Below, one piece after another: positions 37,728-47,511 of a DNA stretch of 64,000 nt. The DNA is from DASUAS01 sp963756895. Its GTDB lineage: Bacteria > Actinomycetota > Acidimicrobiia > IMCC26256 > DASPTH01. The stretch spans positions 124,001 through 188,000 of the forward strand of contig CAVWPI010000006.1 in the NCBI GenBank assembly GCA_963756895.1. The letters run 5' to 3'. The translations under genes were made by a program, and so were the position numbers. Each line of letters starts with the position of its first letter. Position 1 is the stretch's first letter. The notes below the pieces were generated by a model. The model had not been told where the DNA came from. It saw only the letters and a program-made list of their open reading frames with translations, and searched no databases.

Positions 37728-38879
37728 ATGCGCCGCCTCGCCACCGCGGGCACGATCGCCCTCCTCATCCTTCTCGTCCTCGGCGCGGTGGCGCCGGCGA
37801 CCGCGGCGCCCGCCCTCCGCCTCACCAAGGTCGCCGACGTCGAAGGCCTCACCGCCATGGCGGCCCGGACCGGGACGCGGACGCTGTACCTGGCCGCGCA
37901 GGACGGTGTCGTGCGGTCGTTGCGCGACGGTGAGGTGTCGCCCACGCCGGTCATCGACCTCCGGGAACGGGTGAGCCAGGACGGCGGCGAGCGCGGGCTG
38001 CTCGGCATCGCCTTCTCCCCCGACGGGGCGTTGCTCTACCTGCACTACAGCGACACCGACGGCAACTCCCAGGTCGACCAGTACGCGATGAAGGGCGGCC
38101 ACGCCGATCCCGCGAGCCGCCGGTCGATCCTGCGCGTCGATCAGCCGCAGCCCAACCACAACGGCGGGCAGCTCGCATTCGGGCCCGACGGCTACCTCTA
38201 CCTCGGGCTCGGCGACGGCGGCGGCGCGGGCGACTCCGGGCCCGGCCACGCCGCGGGTGGGAACGGGCAGTCGCTCGACACGCTGCTCGGCAAGATCCTC
38301 CGCATCGACCCGAACCGCACCGCGAGCGACCCTGCGTTCACGGTCCCCGCCGACAACCCGTTCCGGGACACGCCCGGGGCCGAACCCGCGATCTGGTCGT
38401 ACGGGTTGCGCAATCCCTGGCGGTTCTCGTTCGACAGCAAGACCGGTGACCTCTGGATCGGCGACGTCGGTCAGAACGAGTACGAGGAGATCGACCGCCT
38501 GCGGGCGACGAACGGCCGTGACGCGGGCAAGGGCGACAACTTCGGCTGGAACCGGCTCGAAGGCGACCACGCCTACGAGGGGAACGCACCCGCCGATGTG
38601 GTCGCGCCGGTGTACGAGATCGCGCACGACACCGGTGCGTGCTCGGTCATCGGCGGGTTCGTCTACCGCGGCAGGAAGATCCCCGTCCTCGACGGCACCT
38701 ACGTCTTCAGCGACAACTGCGACGGCACCATTCGTCTGCTCGAACCGGACGGCGACGGCGTGCGCGCGGTCGACTCCGGACTCGAGGCAGCCGCGGTGTC
38801 GAGCTTCGGCCAGGCCAACAACGGCACGCTCTACGTCGTGTCCCTGAACGACGGCGTCTACCGACTCGACCCCGCGTAG
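37728..38879 (+). CDS. secreted PQQ-dependent sugar dehydrogenase-like beta-propeller
   Basis: 383 residues with a signal peptide (RRLATAGTIALLILLVLGAVAPATA). The six-bladed glucose/sorbosone dehydrogenase propeller is clear: GERGLLGIAFSPDG, PNHNGGQLAFGPDGYLYLGLGDGG, LLGKILRIDPN, LRNPWRFSFD, GDVGQNEYEEID. HNGG supplies the catalytic histidine of soluble glucose dehydrogenase-like enzymes, which oxidise sugars outside the membrane with PQQ. Some homologues lack PQQ activity, so the substrate is open. It is divergent from apgM and convergent with the SDR gene. Confidence 0.88.
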   Translation: MRRLATAGTIALLILLVLGAVAPATAAPALRLTKVADVEGLTAMAARTGTRTLYLAAQDGVVRSLRDGEVSPTPVIDLRERVSQDGGERGLLGIAFSPDGALLYLHYSDTDGNSQVDQYAMKGGHADPASRRSILRVDQPQPNHNGGQLAFGPDGYLYLGLGDGGGAGDSGPGHAAGGNGQSLDTLLGKILRIDPNRTASDPAFTVPADNPFRDTPGAEPAIWSYGLRNPWRFSFDSKTGDLWIGDVGQNEYEEIDRLRATNGRDAGKGDNFGWNRLEGDHAYEGNAPADVVAPVYEIAHDTGACSVIGGFVYRGRKIPVLDGTYVFSDNCDGTIRLLEPDGDGVRAVDSGLEAAAVSSFGQANNGTLYVVSLNDGVYRLDPA

Positions 38880-38894
38880 CCACCCAGCCCATTC

Positions 38895-38935
38895 CTGCGT
38901 CGAAGTGGCGTGATAATCGCGCCGCAACGACGCAG
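38895..38935. repeat. TGCGTCG-type palindrome between convergent genes (element 3)
   Basis: 20-nt arms (38895-38914 and 38916-38935) around one base, with two mismatches and two G-U-type pairs. The left half, TTCCTGCGTCGAAGTGGCG and on through TGATAATC, matches element 1 except for one base, so the two share an origin. Confidence 0.75.
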
Positions 38936-38975
38936 TTCCGATTTTGGACACCGCCTTCGGCCCGGAAGCGCGGGT

Positions 38976-39752
38976 TCAGCCGGAGCGCTTGATGACCAGA
39001 CCGGCGACGCGGCCGGTGATGCCCGCGGGGGCCGCGCTCGACATCGCGGCCGCGGCCTGGTTGAGGATCCCGGGGATCGACACCGAGCGACCCCGATCGA
39101 GGTCGCGCAGCGCCGCCCCGACCACGGTGTCGGCCGACTGCCAGATGAACTCGGGGACGTCGCTGGGTCCGAGCCCCGCCCGGTCGTGGAACTCGGTGTG
39201 CGTGTAGCCGGGACACACGAGCATCACGGTGACGCCGGTCCCCCGCGCCTCCTCGCGCACCGCGTGGGTGAAGCTGTGCACGAACGCCTTGGTGGCGCCG
39301 TAGGTCGCGCTGATCGGGTTCGGTTGGTAGGCCGCGAGCGACGCGACGTTGAGGATCGCGCCATTCCGTCGCCCCTCCATCGCGCCGAGCGCGGCGTGGG
39401 TGAGGCGCAACAGCGCGACGACGTTGAGCTCGACTTCGTCGACCTCGCGCGTCACCTCGAGCTCGGCGAACCGCCCGTAGGTGCCGAACCCTGCGTTGTT
39501 CACCAGCAGGTCGACCGGACGGTCGACGTCAGCGAGACGCGCGGCCACACCGGTGACGCCGACATCGGTCAGCAGGTCGGCCGCGAGCACCTCGACCGCG
39601 ACACCGTGCGCAGAAGTGAGCTCGGTCCCCAGCTCCTCGAGCCGGGCACCGTCGCGCGCGACGAGCACGAGGTCGTGTCCCCGAGCTGCGAGCCCGACGG
39701 CGAAGGCGCGACCGATGCCAGCCGACGCGCCGGTGACCAGCGCGACGCTCAC
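38976..39752 (-). CDS. short-chain dehydrogenase/reductase
   Basis: 258 residues, classical SDR. The NAD(P) motif TGASAGIG is near the N-terminus, NNAGFG follows, and the catalytic tetrad shows Ser in NVASLAAYQ and Tyr-Lys in YGATK. A Cys-Pro-Gly-Tyr segment (VMLVCPGYTHTEF) lies after the active site. Substrate unknown. GTG start at 39752; the gene follows thrC after 7 nt and is probably co-transcribed. Confidence 0.85.
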   Translation of the reverse strand: MSVALVTGASAGIGRAFAVGLAARGHDLVLVARDGARLEELGTELTSAHGVAVEVLAADLLTDVGVTGVAARLADVDRPVDLLVNNAGFGTYGRFAELEVTREVDEVELNVVALLRLTHAALGAMEGRRNGAILNVASLAAYQPNPISATYGATKAFVHSFTHAVREEARGTGVTVMLVCPGYTHTEFHDRAGLGPSDVPEFIWQSADTVVGAALRDLDRGRSVSIPGILNQAAAAMSSAAPAGITGRVAGLVIKRSG

Positions 39753-39759
39753 GAGTTGC

Positions 39760-40829
39760 TCACGCGAGGTCGAGCGCGCTTGCGACGGTCGCCGCGGTGG
39801 CGTCGACCGGATCGCCCACCTGCACCTCGGCGATGGCGCGGTTGGGATCCTTGAGTCCGTGGCCGGTGACCGTGCACACCGCGACGTCGTCGCCCGTGAG
39901 CAGACCGTCGGCCGCCGCCTGCAGCAGTCCCGCCACCGACGCCGCCGACGCCGGCTCGACGAAGCAGCCCTCGTCGACCGCCAGCATGCGGTAGGCCTCG
40001 ATGATCTGGCCGTCGGTGACCTCGCCGATGTGCCCACCCGACTGGTCGCGCGCGTCGACCGCACCCTGCCACGACGCCGGGTTGCCGATCTGGATCGCGG
40101 TGGCGAGCGTCTCCGGGTGCAGCACCGGCTCACCCCGCACGATGGGAGCGGCGCCCGACGCCTGCCACCCGAGCATGCGTGGCGTGCGGGTGGCACGACC
40201 CAGGCGCGCGTACTCGGAGTAGCCGCGCCAGTAGGCCGTGATGTTGCCGGCGTTGCCGACCGGAATGGCGTGGACGGTGGGCGCGTCGCCGAGGACGTCG
40301 ACGATCTCGAACGCGGCCGTCTTCTGCCCTTCGATGCGCACCGGGTTCACCGAGTTGACCACCTCGACGCCGGGACGCTCCCCGAGCTCGCGCACGATCT
40401 CGAGCGCGCGGTCGAAGTTGCCGAGCACCGGGACCACGCGCGCGCCGTGGATGAGCGCCTGCGCGAGCTTCCCGAGCGCGATCTGACCCTGCGGGATCAC
40501 GACCGCGCACATGAGGCCGGCACGCGCCGCGTAGGCCGCGGCCGATGCCGACGTGTTGCCCGTCGACGCGCAGATCGCGACCTTGGCGCCCCGCTCGACC
40601 GCGGTGGAGATGGCCATGGTCATGCCGCGGTCCTTGAACGAACCGGTGGGGTTGAGGCCCTCGACCTTGAGGTACCGCGCGCGATGCCGGCTTGCTGCGC
40701 GACGCGCGGCGCCTCGAGCAGCGGCGTGTTCCCCTCGAGCAGCGTGATCACCGGCGTGGCGTCGGTGACCGGGAGGTGCTCCCGGTACGCCTCGATCAGC
40801 CCTGGCCACCGCGACACGGTGGTGCTCAC
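39760..40829 (-). CDS. thrC: threonine synthase (one frame break)
   Basis: About 356 residues, PLP fold type II. It converts O-phosphohomoserine to threonine. NTPLLEAPR, the PLP lysine in NPTGSFKDRGM, CASTGNTSASAAAYAARAG, and IPVGNAGNITAYWRGY are conserved. The frame breaks near 40675, just before RYLKVEGLNPTG. The GTG start overlaps the hom stop by 4 nt (GTGA), so the two are coupled. Confidence 0.95.
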
Positions 40830-42115
40830 TCTTCCTCCCCCATCACCCGCAGCACCGAGCCGACGCGGTGCACGGGCTCGAGCTCGCGCACGCCCTCGAC
40901 CGCGTCGCGCAGGTCGGATTCACGCGCCTTGTGGGTGACGAAGATGAGTCGGGCGTCGTCGCCGATGCCGCGCTGGCGCATCGACCGCACCGACACCTCC
41001 CGACGTCCGAACTCGCCGGTGATGGCGTGCAGCACGCCGGGCCGGTCGGCCACCTCCATCTGGAGATAGAACTGCGACTCGACGTCCTCGATGGCGCGGA
41101 TCGGGCGCAACGCCATCGTGCCGATGGTGGCGCCCTTGCGTCCCTCCACGAGGTTCTTCGCCGCGTCGACCAGGTCCCCCAACACCGCCGACGCGGTGGG
41201 CATGCCCCCGCGCCCCGGCCGTAGAGCATGAGCTCGCCGACTGCGTCGCCCTCGATGAACACCGCGTTGAATGCGTCGCGCACCGACGCGAGCGGGTGGT
41301 GCTCGGGCACCATCGCCGGATGGACCCGCACCGCGATCTCGCCGTCGAAGTCCTCGGCGATCGCGAGCAGCTTCACCACGTACCCGAGGTCGCGCGCCGA
41401 CGCGATGTCGTCGCCGGTGATGCCGGTGATGCCCTCGCGGTACACGTCGCTGGCGACGACGCGCGCGCCGAACGCGATCGAAGCGATGATCGCCGCCTTG
41501 GCCGCGGCGTCGAAGCCCTCGACGTCGGCGGTGGGATCGGCCTCGGCGAACCCGAGTCGCTGCGCTTCGGCGAGCGCGTCGGCGAACGACGTGCCCAGCT
41601 CGGTCATACCGGTGAGGATGTAGTTGGTGGTGCCGTTGACGATGCCCATCACGCGACGGATGCGGTCACCGGCCAGCGACTCGCGCAGCGGCCGGATCAA
41701 GGGGATGCCACCACCCACGGACGCCTCGAAGAGGATGTCGACTCCTGCGCCCTCGGCGGTCTCGAACAGCTCGCGGCCGTGGGTGGCGATGAGCTCCTTG
41801 TTGGCGGTGACGACGGGCTTGCCGCCCATGAGTGCGTCGACGATCAGGCGCCGGGCGGGCTCGATCCCGCCGATGACCTCCACCACGATGTCGACGTCGG
41901 GATCGTCGACGACGGCGCTGGCGTCGTCGGTGTAGCAGCGGGTCGGCAGCGGCAGGTCACGTTCCTTGGTGAGGTCGTGCACGGCCACCGCGCGCCACCT
42001 CGAGCGGCACGCCGGCGCGGGCTTCGATCACGTCGGCGTGGTCGTGGATGAGGCGCACCAGCGCACCCCCCACGTGACCGCAGCCGAGGATCCCGATTCG
42101 TACCCGCTCGTCCAT
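40826..42115 (-). CDS. hom: homoserine dehydrogenase (two frame breaks)
   Basis: About 430 residues. Reduces aspartate semialdehyde to homoserine. NAD(P) site GILGCGHVGGALV at the N-terminus; catalytic segment NGTTNYILTGM and FAEADPTADVEGFDAAAKAAI; C-terminal ACT domain (DRPGVLHAITGEFGRREVSV) for feedback by threonine. Breaks lie near 41995 (LEVAR to VAVHDLTKE) and 41208 (YGRGAG to MPTASAVLGDLV). ATG 42115, 5 nt after the lysA stop. Confidence 0.95.
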
Positions 42116-42120
42116 CAGCC

Positions 42121-43467
42121 TCAGTCTCCCTCACCGGCGGGACCGTCGACGACGTCGCGTGCGACGAGATCGGCGATCGTCTCCCGCCGCACCACCACCC
42201 GGGCGCGCCCGTCGCGCACGAACACGACGGCGGGTCGCGGGACGAGGTTGTAGTTCGACGCCATCGAGTACCCGTACGCGCCGGTGACCGGCGTGACCAG
42301 CACGTCGCCCACCGCGACGTCGGCAGGCAGGTCCGCGTCGCGCACGAGCAGGTCGCCCTGTTCGCAGTGCTTGCCGGCGACGGTGGCGACGAACGGTCGG
42401 GGCGCGGTTCGCGCGCGGGCAGCGCGGCTTCGTAGGCCGCGCCGTAGGTCGCCGGACGCGGGTTGTCGCTCATCCCGCCGTCGACCGCGACGTAGGTGCG
42501 CACCCCGGCGATCTCCTTGATGGTGCCGACCGTGTAGAGCGTCACCCCGGCGGGTGCGGCGACCGAGCGGCCCGCCTCCACCATGAGCGCCGGCGCTGGA
42601 TCGAGCTCGAAGGACGGCGCACGCGTCGGCGTAGTTGGCGCACGTCTCGCGTCCGAATTCGGCGATGCTCGGGGCGTCGAGCTCGTCGGCGGTGTAGGGC
42701 ACGCCGAGCCCACCGCCCAGGTTGATCTCGGGAACCGGCGTGCCCGTGGCGCGGGTGACGTCGGCCGCCAGCTCGGCGACGACCGCGGCGGCCCGGGCGA
42801 ACGACTCCAGCACGAGGATCTGCGACCCGATGTGACAGTGGAAGCCGCCGAGGTGCATCGCCTCCGACTTCGCCACGCGCAATGCAGCGTCACGCGCACT
42901 GCCGTTCGAGACGGTGAACCCGAACTTCGAGTCGTCGGCACCGGTGGCGATGTACTCGTGGGTGTGCGCCTCGACGCCGGGCGTCACCCGCACGAGGCAC
43001 GCGCGCGGCGCGGCGCCCGCGCCGACGAGCGCCTCGATGCGGTCGAGCTCGTCGAACGAGTCGGCGACGATGCGGCCCACGCCGGTGTCGAGCGCGAGCT
43101 GCAGCTCGGCCTCGGACTTGTTGTTGCCGTGGAACACGATCCGCGCTGCGGGGAACCCCGCGTGGAGCGCGACCTCGAGCTCACCCCCGGTGGCCACGTC
43201 GAGGTGGAGCCCTTCGTCGGCGACCAACCTCGCCATCGCGCTGCAGAGGAACGCCTTCCCCGCGTAAGACACTGCGTCGGCGCCGAAGGCATCGCCGTAC
43301 TCGCGGGCACGCGCCCGCAACTCGGTCTCGGAGTACACGTACAGCGGGGTGCCGTGCTCGAGCGCGAGCAGCTCGAGGTCGCACCCGTCGATGGCCAGGC
43401 GTCCGTCGGCGTCGACGGTCGCGGTGCGCGGCAGGAGTCCGAGCGCCAGCGGCGCGGCCGGGTTCAC
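42121..43467 (-). CDS. lysA: diaminopimelate decarboxylase (two frame breaks)
   Basis: About 448 residues. Makes lysine from meso-DAP with PLP. SYAGKAFLCSAMARL holds the PLP lysine; GGFHCHIGSQI and NLGGGLGVPY bind the cofactor phosphate; GKHCEQGDLL and GAYGYSMASNYNLVPRP are the C-terminal active-site blocks. Breaks near 42625 and 42410 bracket a 70-residue piece in another frame (GVTLYTVGTIKEIAGVRTYVA, DGGMSDNPRPATYG). The GTG start overlaps the argS stop (GTGA). Confidence 0.95.
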   Translation of the reverse strand: MNPAAPLALGLLPRTATVDADGRLAIDGCDLELLALEHGTPLYVYSETELRARAREYGDAFGADAVSYAGKAFLCSAMARLVADEGLHLDVATGGELEVALHAGFPAARIVFHGNNKSEAELQLALDTGVGRIVADSFDELDRIEALVGAGAAPRACLVRVTPGVEAHTHEYIATGADDSKFGFTVSNGSARDAALRVAKSEAMHLGGFHCHIGSQILVLESFARAAAVVAELAADVTRATGTPVPEINLGGGLGVPYTADELDAPSIAEFGRETCANYADACAVLRARSSAGAHGGGGPLGRRTRRGDALHGRHHQGDRRGAHLRRGRRRDERQPASGDLRRGLRSRAARARTAPRPFVATVAGKHCEQGDLLVRDADLPADVAVGDVLVTPVTGAYGYSMASNYNLVPRPAVVFVRDGRARVVVRRETIADLVARDVVDGPAGEGD

Positions 43468-45128
43468 GGCTCGGGCTCGTCGTCGCCGACTTCGTCGAGC
43501 CGCGTCATCTCGTCGGGAGCGTGCACACCGAGGATCGCGAGCGCGCTGGCGAGCCCGAGCCGGCACGCCTCGCCCAACCACAGGCGTGCCTGCGTGAGCG
43601 CGGCGTCGTCGGAGATGACGCGGCAGTCGCGGTAGAAGCCGTGGAACGCCTTGGCGAAGTCGCGCACCCACGTGGTGACCCGGTGCGGCGCTCGCAGCGC
43701 GGCGGCCTCCGCGACCACACCCGGGTACGCCTCGAGCGCGCGCAGGAGCTCGAGCTCGCGCTCGTGCACGAGCGGAGCCAGCGACGTGTCGAGCACCGGC
43801 AGCCGGGTGACACCGACCTCGACCGCCTTGCGACCGATCGACGCGATGCGCGCGTGCGCATACTGCACGTAGTAGACGGGGTTCTCCATCGACTGCGCGG
43901 TGACGATGTCGAGGTCGAAGGTCTGCGTGGTGTCGATGCCCTGCAGCAGGAACGTGAGCCGCGCCGACGTCGGGATCGACCTCGTCGAGGATGTCGGCCA
44001 GCGCGATGACGTCGCCGGTCCGCTTGGAGATGCGGATCGGCTGGCCGCCCTTCACCAGCTTCACCAGCTGGCCCAGCAGCACCTCCGGCTCGCCCTCGGG
44101 GTAGCCGAGCGCGGCCATGCCGGCCTGCAACGACTTCACCTGGCCGTGGTGGTCGGCGCCCCAGATGTCGACGAGGTGCTCCCACCCGCGGTCGAACTTG
44201 TCGCGGTGGTAGGCGATGTCGTTGCACAGGTAGGTGGTGGACCCGTCGGACTTCACCAGCACGCGGTCGCGCTGGATCACCGAAGTCGGTGGTGCGCAAC
44301 CAGGTGGCGCCCTCGTGCTCGAACACGACGCCGCGCGCGCCGAGGTCGTCGAGCACCCGCTTCACGTTGCCGGCCTCGTGCAGCGTGCGCTCCGAGAACC
44401 AGGTGTCGAAGTGCACGCCGATGCGGGCGAGGTCGTCCTGCAGCGTGCGCAGGTTGTACTGGTAGCCCCACTCGCGCGGCCTGCTCCTCGGTGACCGCGT
44501 CACCGAGCTCGGCCCGCATGACCGTGGCCATGTCGACGAGGTACTCGCCCTGGTAGCCGTCTTCGGGCGGTTCGCGGCCTTCGTAGCGCGCGAACAGCGA
44601 CGTCGCGAAGGTGTCGAGCTGGTTGCCGGCGTCGTTCAGGTAGTACTCGCGGTGCACGACCGCGCCCTCGGCCGCGAGCAGGTTCGGCGAGCGCGTCGCC
44701 CACGGCCACCCAACGGCCACCGCCGGCGTGCAACGGGCCGGTGGGGTTGGCGGACACGAACTCGAGGTTGATGCGCAGGCCGTCGAGCGCGTCGCCGTGG
44801 CCGTACGCCTCGCCCTGCGCCACGACCGCGAGCAGGACCTCGTGCAGCCAACTCGGGGAGAGGCGGAGGTTGAGGAAGCCGGGACCTGCGATCTCGACCC
44901 GCTCGAGGTGCGCGGGCCGGGCCCGCTCGAGCTCGTCGGCGAGCTTGGCGGCGATCTCCCGCGGCGGCAGGCCGAGCGGCTTGGCCAGCTGGAGGGCGAC
45001 GTTGGTGGTGAAGTCGCCGTGTCCCGGAGTCCTTCGGCGGACGTCAGCTCGATGCCACCGGGGGGCGCGGGGAAGCCGCACGCGTCGAGCGCGGCGTGGA
45101 CTGCGGCGGGGAGCTGGTCACGGATCAC
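43464..45128 (-). CDS. argS: arginyl-tRNA synthetase (five frame breaks)
   Basis: About 553 residues, class I synthetase. SANPTGPLHAGGGRW is the HIGH-region equivalent with the GG variant common in actinobacteria; ISKRTGDVIALADIL takes the place of KMSKS. The DALR anticodon domain ends with FHGFYRDCRVIS and LASALAILGVHAPDEM. Breaks lie near 45025, 44690, 44480, 44280 and 43970, the highest density of any essential gene here. First gene of the argS-lysA-hom-thrC operon; GTG start at 45128. Confidence 0.93.
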
Positions 45129-45305
45129 GAGGGGTGGCGGCGGCGCCCGGCGCCCTTCGCCGCTCGCCGTGCTCGCGCATGGTAGTGGGGCGTTCCGGAC
45201 CGCCTGGGGCCGATTCGGCCGGCACGTGCCGCGCGCGGAGGGTCGTCTCGGGCGCACTCCGCGTCGCGGTATCGTCGGTCATCCGAGAGCCGGGCGGGAG
45301 GGGCA

Positions 45306-45620
45306 GTGCACACGAACGAATCGGTCGTCGCAACCGCCCGTGAGTCGACCGGTCTCGCCACCGTGTACCGCGCGCTCGACGAACTCGTCGACCTCTACTC
45401 GCTCGCCGACGCGGCCGTCGTCATCGACGTGCCCGGGTTCGGGCGCCAGGTCCTGCACGCGGGCCGTCGCCCGCTGCGCAACGACGAGCAGGGACTCCAC
45501 GCGGCCGAGCCCGGCCTCTACCTCGATCCCCCGGTCGACGACCCCGTCCTCACGCGGCTCATGCTGGCGCTCGGCATCCTTGCGCTGCGCCATGACGCCG
45601 GGGCCGCGTCCCGCTCGTGA
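45306..45620 (+). CDS. hypothetical protein, possible small sensory domain
   Basis: 104 residues: GLATVYRALDELVDLYSLADAAVVIDVPGFGRQVLHAGRR, then a linker and VLTRLMLALGILALRHD. The helix-strand start resembles half of a GAF-like fold, but I do not recognise a family. GTG start with GGGAGGGG just upstream. The gene is divergent from argS and its stop overlaps the start of the next gene by 4 nt. Confidence 0.5.
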   Translation: MHTNESVVATARESTGLATVYRALDELVDLYSLADAAVVIDVPGFGRQVLHAGRRPLRNDEQGLHAAEPGLYLDPPVDDPVLTRLMLALGILALRHDAGAASRS

Positions 45621-46205
45621 CCATCGTGAGCCTCGACGAGCTCGAGCTGCAGTTGCGCCACCTGGCCGGCGTCGTCGCCGTCGGCTTCGTGGAGACCGAC
45701 GACCTCGTGGTCGTCGAGCTCCAGGCCGGGCCCGACGCCGTACGACGACCTCGCGCGCGACGCCACCGTCCTCGCGGCCGAGCACGTGCGCGGCGCGGTC
45801 GCGGTCGAGGTCGTGCGGTGGGGTGACGGCGGTCCGCACCAGGCCGAGGCTCGACTGCGGCTGGTCGACGTCACCACCGACGCCGGCGCCGGCGAGGTCA
45901 CCGTGCGCCTGGCGCGGGGCGACGAGGAGGCGCTGGGCCGGGCCTCCACCGCGGGCGGGCTCCCCGCTGCGGTGGAGGCGACCGTCGTCGCCGTCCGCAC
46001 CTTCGTCCCCGAGCTGCCCTACCTCCCGGGGTGGGCCCGCACCGTCGAGACCACCCCCGACCGCCGGTTCCTGGTGGTCGCGTCGGTCACCGACCCGCTC
46101 ACCCGCACCCATCGCCGCGGCGCCGCCGAGGGCGCCACGCCCATCGAGGCGGCGGTCCGCGCCACCCTCGCGGCCCTCAACCGCACCATCAGCCGCGACC
46201 TCTGA
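45617..46205 (+). CDS. hypothetical protein (one frame break)
   Basis: About 195 residues. It begins VTIVSLDELELQLRHLAGVVAVGF; after a break near 45745 it continues YDDLARDATVLAAEHVRGAVAVEVVRW and ends IEAAVRATLAALNRTISRDL. The repeated VVAVGF/AVAVEV strands and helices suggest an alpha/beta fold of the asparaginase- or ACT-like size class, without a diagnostic motif. Coupled to the previous gene (GTGA). Confidence 0.45.
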
Positions 46206-46221
46206 CCCCATTCCCGTACCG

Positions 46222-46259
46222 GCGTCGTTCATGGGGGGTATGACCCCGACGAACGACGC
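46222..46259. repeat. GCGTCG-bounded palindrome between convergent genes (element 4, diverged)
   Basis: Arms GCGTCGTTC (46222-46230) and GAACGACGC (46251-46259), with an inner GGGG/CCCC stem. It lies 16 nt after the upstream stop and 11 nt before the opposing one. It resembles elements 1-3 in placement and end motif, not in the full arm sequence. Confidence 0.5.
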
Positions 46260-46270
46260 AGGTTCGTAGG

Positions 46271-47396
46271 TCAGGCGGGGTCGAGGAGCTCCTTGAAGCC
46301 GTAACGGGCGTGGGGGCCGAACGCGATCTGCTCGAGCACGCCGATGCCGACCTGGTCGCCGCACGTGGCGCGCACCACCTGCTGGAGGTGCTGGTTCTCG
46401 TACGCCATCGGGTCGAGGTCGGCGACCTTCCACGACTCGCCGGCGTACGCGAGCTCGCCCTTCCACATGCCGTGTCCCCACTCGGGGTGCATGTAGCCGA
46501 TGCCCTTCATGCGGAAGCAGATGAGGGGCTCGAGGTCGATGTCCTCGCGACGACCGTCGTCGTGCACCGAGCGCGATGCGCGCGTGACCGGCGCGGCGCG
46601 TCCCGGGAAGGTAGTCGAGCTCGTGCTCGACTGCCGCCAGGACCTCCAGCGCCGGATCCTCGGCCCCGGGGATGTCGTCAGGTGACGCGTACACCGGGAG
46701 CACCGCACCGTCGGAGTGCCAGCGATTCGCGTGGGCGTCCTCGAACACGCCGAAGTGGGTGCAGCGGTCGTCCCAGTGGAGTGGTGCCCACAGGAAGAAC
46801 GCCTGCATCGACCCGGGCGGGTTGGGCGCGAGGCCGGTGTCCGGGCTCCCCACGCCGCGGAACCCCCAACTGCGGTCCTTGGTGCCGTACACGCGCGTCG
46901 CATCGATGGGGACGGTCTTCCCGTCGTAGCGGATCTCGCCCTCCCACATGCCGAACTGAGCGAAGCGGGTGACGTCCATGATCGGACGACGGCCGTGCGA
47001 GCGGATCTGACGACCCTCCTCGACGCACGCGGTCCGCGCGGTGAACGTGAGGTCGGCGCTGATGCCGGTGTCGTTGTCGGCGATGGCGACCCGGATCCGG
47101 CGCATCGGTTCGAGCACGTCGATCTCGAACGGGCCGATCCGCAGGTCGGTCGGCTCCAGCGGCGCGCGTCGTGACGCGTGGAACGCGTGCTGCTCGCCGT
47201 CGCGCACGATGCTGAGACCGCAGTCGAGGATGCCCAGGTTCGGGTACAGCGCCGCGCCGATCCCGAAGTAGAACTCGCCGTCGTCCTGGTAGCCGTTGAA
47301 CCAGTAGCGGTCGTACGTGTTGCGATCACCGCTCACCGGCGTCGCGATCGGCTGCGACGTCTGGTGGATGGGGTAGTCGTCGAACTTGCTCAGCAC
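46271..47396 (-). CDS. lipocalin-like two-domain protein (DUF7064/DUF7065-like), paralogue A (one frame break)
   Basis: About 375 residues. It starts LSKFDDYPIHQTSQPIATP and has NTYDRYWFNGYQ, LYPNLGILDCGLSIV, ISADLTFTARTACVEEGRQI, DVTRFAQFGMWEGEI and DRSWGFRGVG. The same blocks occur in the gene at 59193. The beta-rich layout with a mid-protein Arg-Ser-Trp resembles CrtC/AttH lipocalin-like proteins of uncertain function. The frame breaks near 46575; the C-terminus has GIGYMHPEWGHGMWKGEL. GTG start with GGAGG upstream; a TACGCT hexamer at 47432-47437 may be its -10 box. Confidence 0.7.
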
Positions 47397-47511
47397 TGCA
47401 GGCCTCCCTGGACGCGGTGGCGGCTCGCGGCAGCGTAACCCCACGCTCGCGCACGCACTCACGGCGAACTCCCAGGAACGCCTGAGGAACGCGCAACCTG
47501 GACCACGGACG

